Assembly (NCBI GenBank): GCA_013127575.1
Contig: CP053418.1
Coordinates: 620,001-684,000, forward strand
Direction of reading: 5' to 3'
Length of the DNA: 64,000 nt
Source of the DNA: Ramlibacter terrae
GTDB lineage: Bacteria; Pseudomonadota; Gammaproteobacteria; Burkholderiales; Burkholderiaceae_C
Shown: positions 39,855 through 51,896 of the stretch, one piece after another
Layout of the letters: the number at the start of each line of letters is the position of its first letter
How positions within the stretch are numbered: the stretch's first letter is position 1
Notes under the pieces: model-generated
The model's input: the letters and a program-made list of their open reading frames with translations, nothing else
What the model was told of the DNA's origin: nothing
The model's database searches: none
Program-made: the position numbers and the translations under genes

Positions 39855-41801
39855 TCACACCGCCAGTGCCGCCGCGTGCCGCCACGCCCGGCGCAGCACC
39901 GCCGGCGAGCGCGACTCCTCCGGGATCAGCAGCAGGCCGCGCGAGCGCATCCAGCTGCCCAGCGCCACGTGGCTGGTGACCACGGCCAGCGGGATCGCCA
40001 GCAGCAGCGGCAGCGCCACGGGCGCGAGCCACACCAGCGCACCGAGGTCGATCGCGGCGACGCCCGCGGCGTAGACCAGGATCACGCCCGTCATCGGGGC
40101 GGGCGGCCGGCGGCGTCGCTCCGGTGATGCCGCTGGCTTCGCGCGGGGGCGATTTCCATTCCAGCTTCAGGCCGGTCAGCGCGACCAGCACGAAGAAGGA
40201 ATGCGCCAGCATGCGCACCGGCGACTGCACCAGCGCGACGACCGTTTCCAGCAGCGCGCTGCCCAGCAGGGCGGCGGTGCCGCCGAAGCCGGCCTGCCCG
40301 CGGCGCAGGAACACGGCGGCAAGACCGAGCACGCGCGGCATGAACAGCATGGCCAGCGTCCAGGCCCACAGGCTGCGCAGCTCGGTGGGCAGGGCGTGCC
40401 AGTCGGGAGCGATCTGCGCGCCCGTCATCCACAGCGTCGTGCCGAAGGTCAGGAACGCCAGCCACAGCGGCGCCGACAGGTACGACATCGCGCCGATGGC
40501 GAACATGGCGCGGTGCACGCGGTGGATGCCGGGTTCGGCGATCAGGCGCGAGTTCTGCAGGTTGCCCCGGCACCAGCGGCGGTCGCGCTGCAGTTCCGAC
40601 AGCAGGTCGGGCGGCTGCTGCTCGTAGCTGCCGGCCGGGTCGGACACCAGCCACACGTGGTAGCCGGCGCGGCGCATCAGCGCGGCTTCGACGAAGTCGT
40701 GCGACATGATCGGGCCGGCCAGCCCGCCTTCGCCCTCGATCGGGGCGAGCGCGCAGTGCTGCATGAACGGCGCCACGCGGATGATGGCGTTGTGGCCCCA
40801 GTAGTGCGACTCGCCGAGCTGCCAGAACTGCATGCCCAGCGTGAACAGGCGGCCGGTCACGCGCGAGCCGAACTGCTGCGCGCGCGCATGCAGCGTGGCG
40901 TGGCCGACGGCCTGGCTGGCGGTCTGGATGATGCCGGCTGGGGGTGCGCTTCCATCAGCTTGACCAGCGAAACGATGCAGTCGCCGCTCATGACGCTGTC
41001 GGCGTCCAGCACGATCATGTAGCGATAGTCCTTGCCCCAGCGGCGGCAGAAGTCGGCCACGTTGCCGGCCTTGCGGTGCGTGCGGCGCGCGCGCAGGCGG
41101 TAGTACACCTCGATCTGCGGCTGCTCGGGGTGCTCGGCCAGCGTGGCGCGCAGCGCCTCCCAGGCGGCGCGCTCGGCGGCGATGATTTCGGGGTTGTTGC
41201 TGTCGGACAGGATGAAGACGTCGAACACCGGCGCGTGGCCCGTGGCGGCGACCGATTCGCAGGTGGCGCGCAGCCCGGCGAAGACCGTGGCCACGTCTTC
41301 GTTGCAGATCGGCATGATGATCGCGGTGCGCGCCGAAGCGTCCACCGCGTGGTCCTGCACGGCGCGGGCCGAGACCGAATGCGCGTCGCCGAACAGCATC
41401 ACCCAGAAGCCCATGAGCGCGGTGACGAAGCCGGTGACCACCAGGTCGAGAGGATCGCGAACAGCGCGATCTGCCCCCATTCCAGCCACGCGCTGCCGTA
41501 GTCGGGCTGCGCTTCGGCGAACAGCCAGCTGGCGACGCCGGTGCTCAGGAGCGTGAGCAGCGCGAAGGCCAGGGCGGCGGCGGTCGGCCGCATGCTGCCA
41601 GGGCCTCTCCTTCGCGGCGCGCGGCTTGCGCGCCGCGGGCGTGCCGCCGGGGAGCAGGTTGTTGGCGGTGGACAGCAGGGCGGTGCCGATGCTGTTCCAG
41701 AAGCCGCGCCACGGCTGCGCCGGCATCGAGCCGCGGTGGACCGGCGGCGCAGTCACCGAATTCGGGTGCCGTTCCTCGCGCAGGGTGCTGCGGCGAGTCA
41801 T
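39855..41801 (-). CDS. mdoH: Glucans biosynthesis glucosyltransferase OpgH/MdoH (frameshifted)
   Basis: Inner-membrane GT2 glucosyltransferase that builds the backbone of osmoregulated periplasmic glucans; about 650 residues. It begins [20 protein letters not shown]. Catalytic blocks are [40 protein letters not shown] with the DAD metal motif, [20 protein letters not shown], and [20 protein letters not shown], the QxxRW motif. At least six helices follow ([36 protein letters not shown]). Frame changes near 41600, 41452, 40935 (CCAGG) and 40107 (CCCTGG). The start overlaps the mdoG stop, forming one operon. Confidence 0.95.
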
Positions 41802-43352
41802 TCGGGAAGGATGATGTTGGTCCATGTTTCGCTCAGGATGTGCGTGTCGTGCTGCAGGAAGGCGCGCAGTTCGACCGGCCGCGCCGGGTCGAGGCGCTGC
41901 ACGCGCAAGGTCATGCGCCAGCTCTTGGCGGCGGGATTGAAATAGGCGAGTTGTTCGAGCACGCGGCCGTTGCCGTCCGCCGTGGCCACGGCACGGACGG
42001 CCGCGCCGGCGGGCAGCGCGTCGAGCGCCGGGCCGGTGAAGTCGACGACGTACTGCACCTGTGCGGCCAGTTCGTTCGCCGGCAGCTTCGTGTAGCCGAC
42101 ACCGCGCCGCGTCTGCGCCGCCCAGCTGCCGGGCGGACGCTGCTGCGTGTCGCCCTGCCGGGGAGAGTTCGTAGGCGAAGTCCAGCGGCGTGCCGGGGGC
42201 GGGCAGCTGCGCCGGGACCCAGTAGGCGACGATGTTGTCGTGCGTCTCGTCGGGCGTGGGCAGCTGCACCAGCTCGACACGTCCCGGGCCCCCGGCGCCG
42301 ATCGGCTGCACCGGGCGCTCGGCCGGCGCTCGTAGCGCGCTTCCACGTCTTCGTAGCTGGCGAACGTGCGGTCGCGCTGCATCAGGCCGAAGCCGCGCAG
42401 CTGCTGCACCGCGAAGGAATTGGTGGTGATGCGCGCCGGGTTCTGCAGCGGGCGCCACAGCCACTCGCCGGCGTCACCCGCGATCAGCAGGCCGTCGGAG
42501 TCGTGGACTTCGGGGCGGAAGTCGCCGGCCCGCGGCTGGTTCTCGCCGAAGAAGAACATGCTGGTCAGCGGCGCGATGCCCAGCGTCGCGACCGGCCGGT
42601 CGGTGTGGCGCAGGAACACGCGCGCCTGCACGCGGGTCACGGTGCGCTCGCCGGGAACCACGTCGAAGCGGTAGGCGCCGGCGGCGCGCGGCGATTCGAG
42701 CAGCGCGTAGAGCGTGACCTGCTTCGCGTCGGCCGCCGGGCGCTCCAGCCAGAACTCGGTGAAGCGCGGAAACTCCTCGCCGCTGCCGCCGACCGTGTCG
42801 ATCGCCAGACCGCGGGCCGACAGGCCGTACTGCTGGCCGGCGCCGAGCGCGCGGAAGTAGCTGGCGCCGAGGAAGACGACCAGTTCGTCCTTGTACTGCG
42901 GGTTGTTCAGCGGATAGTGCACGCGCAGGCCGGCGTGCCCAGGTCGCCCCGGGCGGCGGGCTGCACGGCGTTGCGGCCGAAGTCGTAGTCGGCGCTGTCG
43001 TAGGGCAGGGGCCGCGCGCCTTCGGGCGTGATCTCGTGGATGCGCACCGGCTCGCGCTGGTACAGGCCGCGGTGGAAGAACATCGCCTCGAAGGGCAATT
43101 GCGCGTCGCGCCACAGCGCGCGCGCCGGCCGGAATCGGATGTCGCGGTAGCCGTCGTAGTCCAGGCCTTGCAGTTCGGCGGGCAACGTGGCGGCAGCGGG
43201 CACGTACGGGCCCTGCGCGCGTTCCTGCGCGATGCGCGCGACCGCGTCGAAGCCGAAGGCCGGCGCGGGCTGCGCCTGGGCGAGACGGGCTGGAAAGCCG
43301 CCGCCGAGGAGCACGGGGCCGGGGTCAGGAAGTACCGGAAATACGCGTTCAC
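41798..43352 (-). CDS. mdoG: Glucans biosynthesis protein OpgG/MdoG (frameshifted)
   Basis: Periplasmic protein needed for osmoregulated periplasmic glucan branching or release; about 518 residues. I start at GTG 43352 ([13 protein letters not shown]) since a hydrophobic signal follows after a frame change ([20 protein letters not shown]). [40 protein letters not shown] and [20 protein letters not shown] are strongly conserved in Opg[21 protein letters not shown] and [19 protein letters not shown], then [20 protein letters not shown], complete the core. Breaks near 42325 and 42160 are repaired by restoring CCTGG; one near 42935 is not. It precedes mdoH with overlapping codons. No clear promoter is visible in the 178 bp upstream. 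Confidence 0.95.
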
Positions 43353-43530
43353 CCCCTGACTAGGGCAAACCCTGTGCCAGGTCTGAAATCTCCTTCAAGA
43401 TCAGGCACTTGCGCGCGAAAGCTCAGCCGTCTGCCGACTTTCCGACGGCCCAAGGCCAGCGAACCGCCGTTTTTGTCGCCGATCAGCGACAAGCCGCCTT
43501 CACGGCCGAGCGCACATCCAATGAAATCAA

Positions 43531-44937
<1,407 letters not shown>

Positions 44938-44942
44938 GGCGG

Positions 44943-45621
44943 TCAGGGCGTGCCGCCGCGCGGGGGCGCGCCGCGTGCGCCGGACGACTGCGTCGGCGAA
45001 GGCGGGATCGCCACCGGGGGCTCGCGGCGGGGCCGGGTCGGCAGGCTGCGCTCGATGGCGCGCACGGCCTCCAGCCTCTCATTGAGCTGTTCGATGCGGC
45101 GCTGGTTCTCGCGCGCCAGCTGCGCCTGCCGTTCGGCCTGTTCTTCGAGACGGCGCTGGTCGGCGAGCTGCGCGCCGAGCAGCCTTGCGAGCGCATGCAG
45201 CCCTTGCGCTTCGGGGTCCTGCTGCACCCGCTGCAGCAGCGCCGGGCGCGGGTCGCGTTGGCGCTGCTGCGGGTCTGGGCCAGCGCCACCGCGAGCTGCA
45301 TCGCCCGCACCGGCGCATAGGCGCTTTCGCCCGGGCGCTGCACCTCCTGCGCGAGTTCCGGCGCGGGCAGGACGCGGACGCGGTCGGCATAGGCCAGCAC
45401 GGCATCGGTGGGCTGGGCCACGGGCCGGGGAGCGGGTGCCGGCGCCGGAGCGATGGCCTCGGCGGGCGGCGCGGGCATAGGCGAAGCCGGCGGCGCGGCC
45501 GGCGCCAGCATCGGCGTGGGCGGCGGCGCAGGCGGTTGCGCGGGCGCCGCGCAGCCGGCCAGCGCCAGCACGAGGGCCAGCGCCGGGGGAACCCACCGGC
45601 GTGGGTGCGGTCAGCTTGCAT
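44943..45621 (-). CDS. Lipoprotein of the glrK-glrR operon, QseG-like (frameshifted)
   Basis: About 227 residues. MQADRTHAGGF precedes, after CCTGG repair near 45590, ALALVLALAGCAAPAQPP, a lipobox. A long Pro/Ala linker follows (PAPAPAPRPVAQPTDAVLAY). A helical domain contains RVRVLPAPELAQEVQRPGES and, after CCTGG repair near 45245, LLQRVQQDPEAQGLHALARL with coiled-coil RRLEEQAERQAQLARENQRR. The tail is Pro/Arg-rich. The position between kinase and regulator equals that of enterobacterial qseG, an outer-membrane lipoprotein that binds the QseE sensor; orthology is inferred from synteny, as the sequences are divergent. Confidence 0.78.
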
Positions 45622-47016
45622 GGGGGAGTTCTATCCTGAAATGACCGCCTTCGGTGTCGGACACGAGGCGCACCCGGCCGCCATGGGCCGCAACGTACTC
45701 CTGCACGATCGACAGGCCGATGCCGGTGCCGCGCACGGCGCCTTCGGGCTGGCGCTCGCCGCGGTAGAACGGCTCGAACACGCGGTCGGCATCGGCCCCG
45801 GCCACACCGGGCCCCTGGTCGATGAAGTCGATGGTGACGCCCGCGTCGCTCGCGGCGAGCACCAACCGCAGCGTGCCGCCGGCCGGCGAAAAACGGATCG
45901 CATTGGAGAGCAGGTTGCCGATGGCGGTGCCCAGCTTCTCGGGGTCGACCTGCGACTGCTGCGGGCTGCCTTCCACCTGCACCTGCAGCTCGCGCGCGCG
46001 CCACTGCAGCCGTTGCGCCTCGACCTGCTCGTGCAGCAGGGCCAGCAGGTCGGTCTTGCGGCGGCGCAGCTGGCGCGCCTCGAAGGCCGCCGCGTTGAAG
46101 CATGCAGCAGCGCCTCGATCTGCGCCTGCAGCGCCAGCGCGTTGTGGTGCAGGATGCGCGCCACTTCCTCCTGGTTGGGCGTGAGCGCGCCGGCCACGCC
46201 GTCCTGCAGCAGCGCGACGCCTTCGCGCAGCGCCGCCAGCGGCGTCTTGAGTTCGTGCGACACGTGGCGCAGGAAGCGCGCCTTGTCGGCATCGAGTTCG
46301 GTCAGGCGCAGCCGCAGCCATTCGAGCTGCTGGCTGACGCCGCGCACGTCCGAGGGGCCGGGAATGTTGATCGGGTCGGCCAGCCGGTTTTCACCGAGCT
46401 GCACGATCGCGCGTTCGAGCCGCTTGAACGGACGCGCCAGCCAGATGCCGAAGCCGACAGCGAGCGCCACCGCCAGCGCGATCGCCGCCACCACCTGCTG
46501 CATCAGCCGGGCGCGCGCCTTGTCGAGCTGGCCGCGCAGCGCCCGGTCGCGGCCTTCGATCAGGCCCTGCACCTGCGCCGTGATGCGCCCGTTGACGCCA
46601 TCGAGCTCGCGGAACTCGGCGGCCACCAGGCGCTCGCGTTCCAGCGAGGTTTCGACCGGACCTTCCAGCAGCGCGGTGATGCCCTGCGCCTGCTTGCGCC
46701 AGACGGCGAGTTCGGCGCCGGACAGGCCGGCGCCGGCCATCTGCTGCAGCGACGCTTCGGCCGCCCGCGATTCGTCACCGAAGCGGCGGCGCAGCAGCGA
46801 ATCGTTGAGCACCAGCGACTGCCGCGCGGCGCGCTCCATGCCCGCACTGCGCGCGGCCAGCGCCTGCGCGGCGCCATTGAGTTCCAGCGCGCGGGCCGCC
46901 TCCTGGCTGCTCTGCGCCATCAGCCGCTCGAGGATCACCACCGAGCGCAGCGCGGTCCCGCCCAGCAGGGCCGCGATCAGCATGAAGGCAACCAGCAGCA
47001 GCTGGCGAAAAGACAT
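45611..47016 (-). CDS. glrK: Sensor histidine kinase GlrK (QseE) (frameshifted once)
   Basis: Membrane kinase of about 469 residues, partner of GlrR. MSFRQLLLVAFMLIAALLGG is helix 1; a periplasmic helical sensor of about 140 residues follows (RLMAQSSQEAARALELNGAA); helix 2 is AIALAVALAVGFGIWLARPF, leading into a HAMP. The phospho-His is in ARFLRHVSHELKTPLAALRE. A break near 46099 precedes FNAAAFEARQLRRRKTDLLA. The ATPase domain has AIGNLLSNAIRFSPAGG and DQGPGVAGADADRVFEPFYR, then VRGTGIGLSIVQEYVAAHGG. The stop overlaps the lipoprotein start by 11 bp. Confidence 0.93.
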
Positions 47017-47019
47017 GTG

Positions 47020-48371
47020 TCAGGCGAGCGCCGGTTCGGCGATCCGCACCTGCGCGCGCAGCGAGTGCGGCAGCGCCTCGGTGATCGTCACGTCGATCAT
47101 CTGGCCCACCAGCCGCTGGGGGCCGGCGAAGTTGACGATGCGGTTGCACTCGGTGCGGCCCATCAGCTCGTTCTTGTCCTTGCGCGAGGGCCCTTCGACC
47201 AGGATGCGCTGGACGGTGCCGACGCGGCTGGCGCTGATGCGCCGCACGTTCTCTTCCAGCGTGGCCTGCAGGTGCTGCAGGCGCTTCAGCTTGACCTGGT
47301 GCGGCGTGTCGTCATGCAGCGCCGCCGCCGGCGTGCCGGGGCGCGGGCTGAAGATGAAGGAGAAGCAGGCGTCGAAGCCCACGTCGTCCACCAGCTTCAT
47401 CATCCTGGCGAAGTCGTCGTCGGTCTCGCCCGGGAAGCCGACGATGAAGTCGCTCGACATCGACAGGCCGGGCCGCACGGCGCGCAGCTTGCGGATGGTG
47501 CTCTTGTATTCCATCGCCGTGTAGCCGCGCTTCATCGCCATCAGGATGCGGTCGCTGCCATGCTGCACCGGCAGGTGCAGGTGGTTCACCAGCTTCGGCA
47601 CCTTGGCGTACACGTCGATCAGGCGCTGCGTGAACTCGTTCGGGTGGCTGGTGGTGTAGCGGATGCGCTCGATGCCGGGGATCTCGGCGACGTATTCGAT
47701 GAGCAGCGCGAAGTCGGCGATCTCCGCCGTGTCGCCCATCCTGCCGCGGTACGCGTTGACGTTCTGCCCGAGCAGCGTCACTTCCTTGACGCCCTGGTCG
47801 GCCAGCACGGCCACTTCGGTTAGCACGTCGTCGAACGGGCGCGAGACTTCCTCGCCGCGGGTGTAGGGCACCACGCAGTAGCTGCAGTACTTGGAGCAGC
47901 CTTCCATGATCGACACGAACGCCGAGGCGCCGTCCACCCGCGCCGGCGGCAGGTGGTCGAACTTCTCGATCTCGGGAAAGCTGATGTCGACCTGCGGGCG
48001 CGCGTCGCGCTTGCGTGCCGCCAGCAGCTCGGGCAGGCGGTGCAGCGTCTGCGGGCCGAACACCACGTCGACGTAGGGCGCGCGCTCGATGATGGCCGCG
48101 CCTTCTGGCTGGCCACGCAGCCGCCGACGCCGATCAGCACGCCCTTGGCCTTCAGGTGCTTGACCCGCCCGAGGTCGGAGAACACCTTCTCCCGGGCCTT
48201 CTCGCGCACCGAGCAGGTGTTGAACAGGATCAGGTCGGCCTGCTCGACGTCCTGCGTCGGCTCGTAGCCTTGCGCCGCGTTCATCACGTCCGCCATCTTG
48301 TCCGAGTCGTACTCGTTCATCTGGCAGCCGAAGGTCTTGATGAAGACCTTCTTGGTGGCCGGCGCGCTCAC
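47020..48371 (-). CDS. miaB: tRNA-2-methylthio-N6-dimethylallyladenosine synthase MiaB (frameshifted once)
   Basis: Radical-SAM enzyme that methylthiolates i6A37 of tRNA; about 450 residues. The N-terminal UPF0004 domain ([49 protein letters not shown]) holds three Cys of the auxiliary cluster. A missing G at CCAGG near 48103 restores [20 protein letters not shown]. The radical-SAM CxxxCxxC is [33 protein letters not shown] and [20 protein letters not shown] are family blocks; the TRAM domain with [20 protein letters not shown] ends it. The downstream hypothetical gene is upstream on the same strand with overlapping ends, so the two are cotranscribed. Confidence 0.96.
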
Positions 48372-48778
48372 CGCAGCATCATCGCGGCGCGCGCCGCGAA
48401 GACCAGGTTGAGCAGTTCGTAGAAGCGCTTGTAGCCCTCGGGGTCGCCGAGCTTGGCGCCGCCGACCTTGGAATACTCCTCGGGAGTCAGCAGCCAGACC
48501 TCGTGCACCAGGCCCATGCTGTCGCGCTTGTAGACGGTGGGCACGGTCTTGCCGGCCAGCGCGCCGCTGAGCACGAGCATGTTGTTGGTGTCGCGGATGC
48601 GGGCGCCGGGCGAGAGGCGGGTTTCGACGCCGTCGATCGCGACGATCGGCGGCGTGGTGCTCACGGCCATCATCGCGGGCTTCACGTCGCGCGGGGCTTC
48701 GCGGACCATGCCTTGCGCAAAAGCGGCGGACGCGGCGACGGACAGCCCGAGCAGGGCCGGGGTGATCCAGCGGTTCAT
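48368..48778 (-). CDS. Exported conserved hypothetical protein
   Basis: An intact 136-residue protein. [22 protein letters not shown] in its first 22 residues is a signal peptide with an AFA-Q cleavage site. The mature chain holds [40 protein letters not shown] and [14 protein letters not shown], which suggests a small beta-rich periplasmic domain as seen in many Burkholderiales hypotheticals. The conserved [10 protein letters not shown] block and the closing [18 protein letters not shown] are its only distinct features. Its stop overlaps the miaB start, so it is upstream partner in the same transcript. I know of no function. Confidence 0.75.
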   Translation of the reverse strand: MNRWITPALLGLSVAASAAFAQGMVREAPRDVKPAMMAVSTTPPIVAIDGVETRLSPGARIRDTNNMLVLSGALAGKTVPTVYKRDSMGLVHEVWLLTPEEYSKVGGAKLGDPEGYKRFYELLNLVFAARAAMMLR

Positions 48779-48858
48779 GGTGTAGATCCAGAGGCTGTGG
48801 GGGAAGGCCGCGATTCTACCGGCCGCATGTTTCGCGCCCCAGGCGCGCCCGCCGGGCC

Positions 48859-49204
48859 TCAGGCCAGTTCGAGCGAGCGGTCCAGGACCGTGGTGCGCAG
48901 CATCGCGTCGGGCTGGGTCGGCGCTTCCGGCACGACGTTGCGCGACATCTTCCAGACGAAGGCTTCCGCCGCGTCGATGCCGAACTTGGCCGACGGGTCG
49001 GCCAGCCAGTACGCGCTGCCGGATTCGGTGAACGCGACCGGGGTGTTGTGCTCGCCCATCAGCCGGACCTGGAGCACGGGCGAAGTCATGACGGTCTTGC
49101 CGTCGGCCTGGCCAGGGGCGGTTCCAGGCGCTGCCGACCAGGCGGTTGTCGCCCACCACGCTCCAGTCGCGGATGGTCTGCTGTTTGGTCGCTTCGGGGG
49201 CCAT
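48859..49204 (-). CDS. Conserved hypothetical protein (frameshifted)
   Basis: About 115 residues. MAPEATKQQTIRDWSVVGDN continues RLVGSAWNRP, then after a break near 49115 GQADGKTVMTSPVLQVRLMG, HNTPVAFTESGSAYWLADPS and FGIDAAEAFVWKMSRNV. It ends in a short helix (LRTTVLDRSLELA). There is no signal peptide or transmembrane helix. Small proteins with RLVGNV and GKTIVTSPV-like blocks are common in Burkholderiales, without function that I know of. It is divergent from the alpha/beta hydrolase gene. Confidence 0.65.
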
Positions 49205-49294
49205 GGCACGGGAGCTTAGGGGGATTGCCTAATGCCGACGTTCGCACCGTCAGGCTCGTCCAAGGAATGCGCCACTTGCCAGCAGAATCGCCGC

Positions 49295-50170
49295 ATGCTC
49301 CCAGCCTTGTCCCTGCCGGATCGCGAACGCGAATACTCCCCCAGCTCCTGCATCGGCGGCAACTATGCGCCCTACCTGCGGGCTTATGCGGACCGCAGCG
49401 AGGCCGCGCTGGCCGGGCTGCCGTTCGAACGCGACCTTGCCTACGGCCCCGGCGCCCGCCAGCGGCTCGACCTGTGCGTGCCGGCCGGGGCGCGCGAAGT
49501 CCCGGTGCCCTTGCTGGTGTTCATCCACGGCGGCTACTGGCAGGAGCTGTCGAAGGACCAGTCCGCATTCGCGGGGTCCGACTGCCTGGCTGCCGGCTGG
49601 GCCTTCGCCGCCATCGGCTACACGCTCGCGCCGGGCGCGAGCCTCGTCAACATGGCACTGGAGTGCCGCCAGGCGCTGCGCTGGCTGCACGCGCAGGCGG
49701 CGCAGCGGGGCGTCGACCCGGCGCGGATCGTGGTGGCGGGCAGTTCCGCCGGCGCCCACCTCGCGGCGATGGCGTGCCTGCGGGATTGGCAGGGCGACGC
49801 CGACTTGCCTGCGGGGCTGCCGGCCGCCGCGGTGCTGGTGTCGGGCGTGTACGACCTGGCCCCCTTGATCGGCACCTCGATCGATGGGCCGCTGGCGCTC
49901 ACGCCGGAATCCGCTGCCGATGCCAGCCCGCTGCTGCAGCCGCTGCAAGGCCTCCCGCCGGCCGTTGTCTGCTGGGGCGAAGTCGAGACGGAGGAATTCA
50001 AGCGGCAAAGCCGCGCCTTCGCCCGTGCCGTGGCGCGTGCCGGTTCGCCGCCGCCGCAGGTCTTCGAGATCCCGGCGCGCAACCATTTCGACGTCATCCT
50101 CGGAGCTCGCCACGCCCGGTTCCCCGCTGGGCGATGCCACGCGGCGCTGGTGGAGCGCACGAGCCTTTAA
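49295..50170 (+). CDS. Alpha/beta hydrolase, kynurenine-formamidase/BD-FAE-like (frameshifted near end)
   Basis: About 291 residues. I start at MLPALSLPDREREYSPSSC because the family begins with this short segment. The oxyanion motif HGGYWQELSKDQSAF and the nucleophile GSSAGAHLAAMA, with Ser as nucleophile, match the BD-FAE/arylformamidase-like group; VSGVYDLAPLIGTSIDG and WGEVETEEFKRQSRAF follow, and the catalytic His is in IPARNHFDVIL. An extra G near 50103 and a missing C at CCTGG near 50149 restore ELATPGSPLGDATRRLVERT. It is followed 31 bp later by the dehydrogenase gene. Substrates may be esters or formamides. Confidence 0.85.
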   Translation: MLPALSLPDREREYSPSSCIGGNYAPYLRAYADRSEAALAGLPFERDLAYGPGARQRLDLCVPAGAREVPVPLLVFIHGGYWQELSKDQSAFAGSDCLAAGWAFAAIGYTLAPGASLVNMALECRQALRWLHAQAAQRGVDPARIVVAGSSAGAHLAAMACLRDWQGDADLPAGLPAAAVLVSGVYDLAPLIGTSIDGPLALTPESAADASPLLQPLQGLPPAVVCWGEVETEEFKRQSRAFARAVARAGSPPPQVFEIPARNHFDVILGARHARFPAGRCHAALVERTSL

Positions 50171-50201
50171 GCTCGCGGGCTGGCGAACGAATGGACGTGC
50201 G

Positions 50202-51093
50202 ATGAAGCTGGGTTTCTGCGGGTTGGGATTGATGGGTGCGCCGATGGTGCGGCGGCTGCTGGCCGCCGGCCACAGTGCAGGTGTGGAACCGTTCGCCGGC
50301 CAAGGCGGAGCAGCTGGCGGCACTCGGCGCCCGCATCATGGCCACGCCGGCGCAGGCGGCCAGCGGCGTCGACGGCGTGCTGATGTGCCTGTTCGACCAG
50401 GCCGCCGCCGAGGCGGTGGTGTTTGGCGACGACGGCATCGCCCGCGGCGCCGGGCTGAAGTGGCTGGTGGACCATTCGAGCATGTCGCCCGAAGCCACGC
50501 GTGCGCTGGCGGCACGGCTGCGCGAGACCTGCGGCGCCGACTGGATCGATGCGCCGGTGTCCGGCGGCATCGGCGGTGTCGAAGCGGGCACGCTCGCCGT
50601 GATGTGCGGCGGCGAGGCCACCCCACGGAGCAGGCCACGCAAGCCATCCGCGCCTACGCCGGCAACGTCACGCACATGGGGCCGTCGGGCACCGGCCGGG
50701 CGACCAAGCTGTGCAACCAGACCATCGTGGCGACCACCGTCGCCGCGATCGCCGAAGCCATCGGCTTCGCGCAGCGCAACGGCATCGAGGTCGACAAGCT
50801 GGCGGCCGCCCGGCCGGCGGCTGGGCCGACTCAAGCCGCTGCAGGTGTTCGCCCCGCGCATGATCCGCACGCAGGCGCAGTCGATCGGCGCGCTGCAGAC
50901 CATGCTGAAAGACGTCGACAACGTGCTGGCCGCGGCCCGCGCGAGCGGCGCGCCGATGCCGGTGACCGGCAGCGTGCAGCAGGTGCTGCGCATCGCCGAC
51001 GCGATGGGGCTCGGCCCCGCCGAGCTGTCGGCGGTCGTCAGCGTGGTGCTGCCGGAACGCCGCGAGGAATTCCTGCGCCAGGCCGGACATTGA
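50202..51093 (+). CDS. Beta-hydroxyacid dehydrogenase, tartronate semialdehyde reductase-like (frameshifted)
   Basis: NAD(P)-dependent enzyme of the 3-hydroxyisobutyrate/tartronate semialdehyde family, about 297 residues. It begins MKLGFCGLGLMGAPMVRRLL, the Rossmann motif. DHSSMSPEATRALAARLRE and DWIDAPVSGGIGGVEAGTLA hold the substrate-binding signature. The catalytic Lys is in GRATKLCNQTIVATTVAAIA. Repairing CCTGG near 50812 gives AALAGGWADS; other breaks lie near 50276, 50627 and 50832. The helical C-terminal domain ends SVVLPERREEFLRQAGH. It precedes hyi in the same operon, which suggests glycerate or hydroxypyruvate chemistry. Confidence 0.88.
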
Positions 51094-51109
51094 CAACGAA
51101 GGAGACACG

Positions 51110-51896
51110 ATGGAACTCGCCGCCAACCTGAGCTGGCTGTACCGCGAACTGCCCCGGGCCGAGCGCTTTGCCGCCGCCCGCGCCGACGGCTTCCGCGCCG
51201 CCGAGATCCTGATGCCGTACGACGAGGCGCCCGACTGGTATGGGCAGAAGTCGCGCGAGAGCGGCGTCGAGCTGGTGCTGGTCAACACACCCGTCGGGGA
51301 AGGCCGGGCGTTCCGCGGCATGGCGGCGCTGCCGGACATGCAGGCGGAGTTCCGCGCCGGCTTCGACCGCGCGCTGGCGGTGACGGCGGCCACCGGCTGC
51401 CGCCGCATCCACTTCATGGCGGGCCACGTGGAGGGGCTCGACCGCGGCGCCTGCATGGACACGCTGCGCAAGAGCATCGCGTACGCGCTGAAGCTGGCGG
51501 AACGCGACGGCGTCGTGCTCATGCTCGAACCGCTGAACCGCAGCGACATGGGCGGCTACTGCTACTGGCTGCCCGAGCAGGTGATCGCGCTGCTGGAGGA
51601 GTTCGATTCGCCGCACCTGCGGCTGCAGTTCGACCTGTACCACTGCGCGATGGAAGGGCTGGACCTGCTGGAGCAGGCGCGCGCCGTGGCGCCCTGGATC
51701 GGCCACGTGCAGGTGGCGGGCACGCCCGGCCGCCACGAGCCCGACCTGTCGCAGGGCACTTACCTCGAGGCGATGACCTCGCTGCCCGCGCTCGGCTACG
51801 ACAGCTGGGTCGGCTGCGAGTACGGGCCGCGCACCACGGCCGCCGCCGGCTCCGGGCTGGTGCGAGCCGCTGAAGCGCGCGGGAGTGCTGGCGTGA
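51110..51896 (+). CDS. hyi: Hydroxypyruvate isomerase-like TIM-barrel protein (frameshifted near end)
   Basis: About 262 residues of the xylose-isomerase-like barrel family. MELAANLSWLYRELPRAERF is the characteristic Hyi opening (predicted to interconvert hydroxypyruvate and tartronate semialdehyde). ELVLVNTPVGEGRAFRGMAA, IHFMAGHVEGLDRGACMDTL, and VVLMLEPLNRSDMGGYCYWL contain the barrel metal Glu; HLRLQFDLYHCAMEGLDLLE and HVQVAGTPGRHEPDLSQGTY supply Asp and His. A base error near 51858 hides the true end WCEPLKRAGVLA. RBS AAGGAGACA precedes the ATG. Its stop overlaps the NIPSNAP GTG. No glyoxylate carboligase gene is adjacent. Confidence 0.9.

Noticed and set aside
43353..43530. A small gene between mdoG and glrR
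   Set aside because: The open frames here are short, lack ribosome-binding sites and show no conserved composition; I see no supported feature in this gap.
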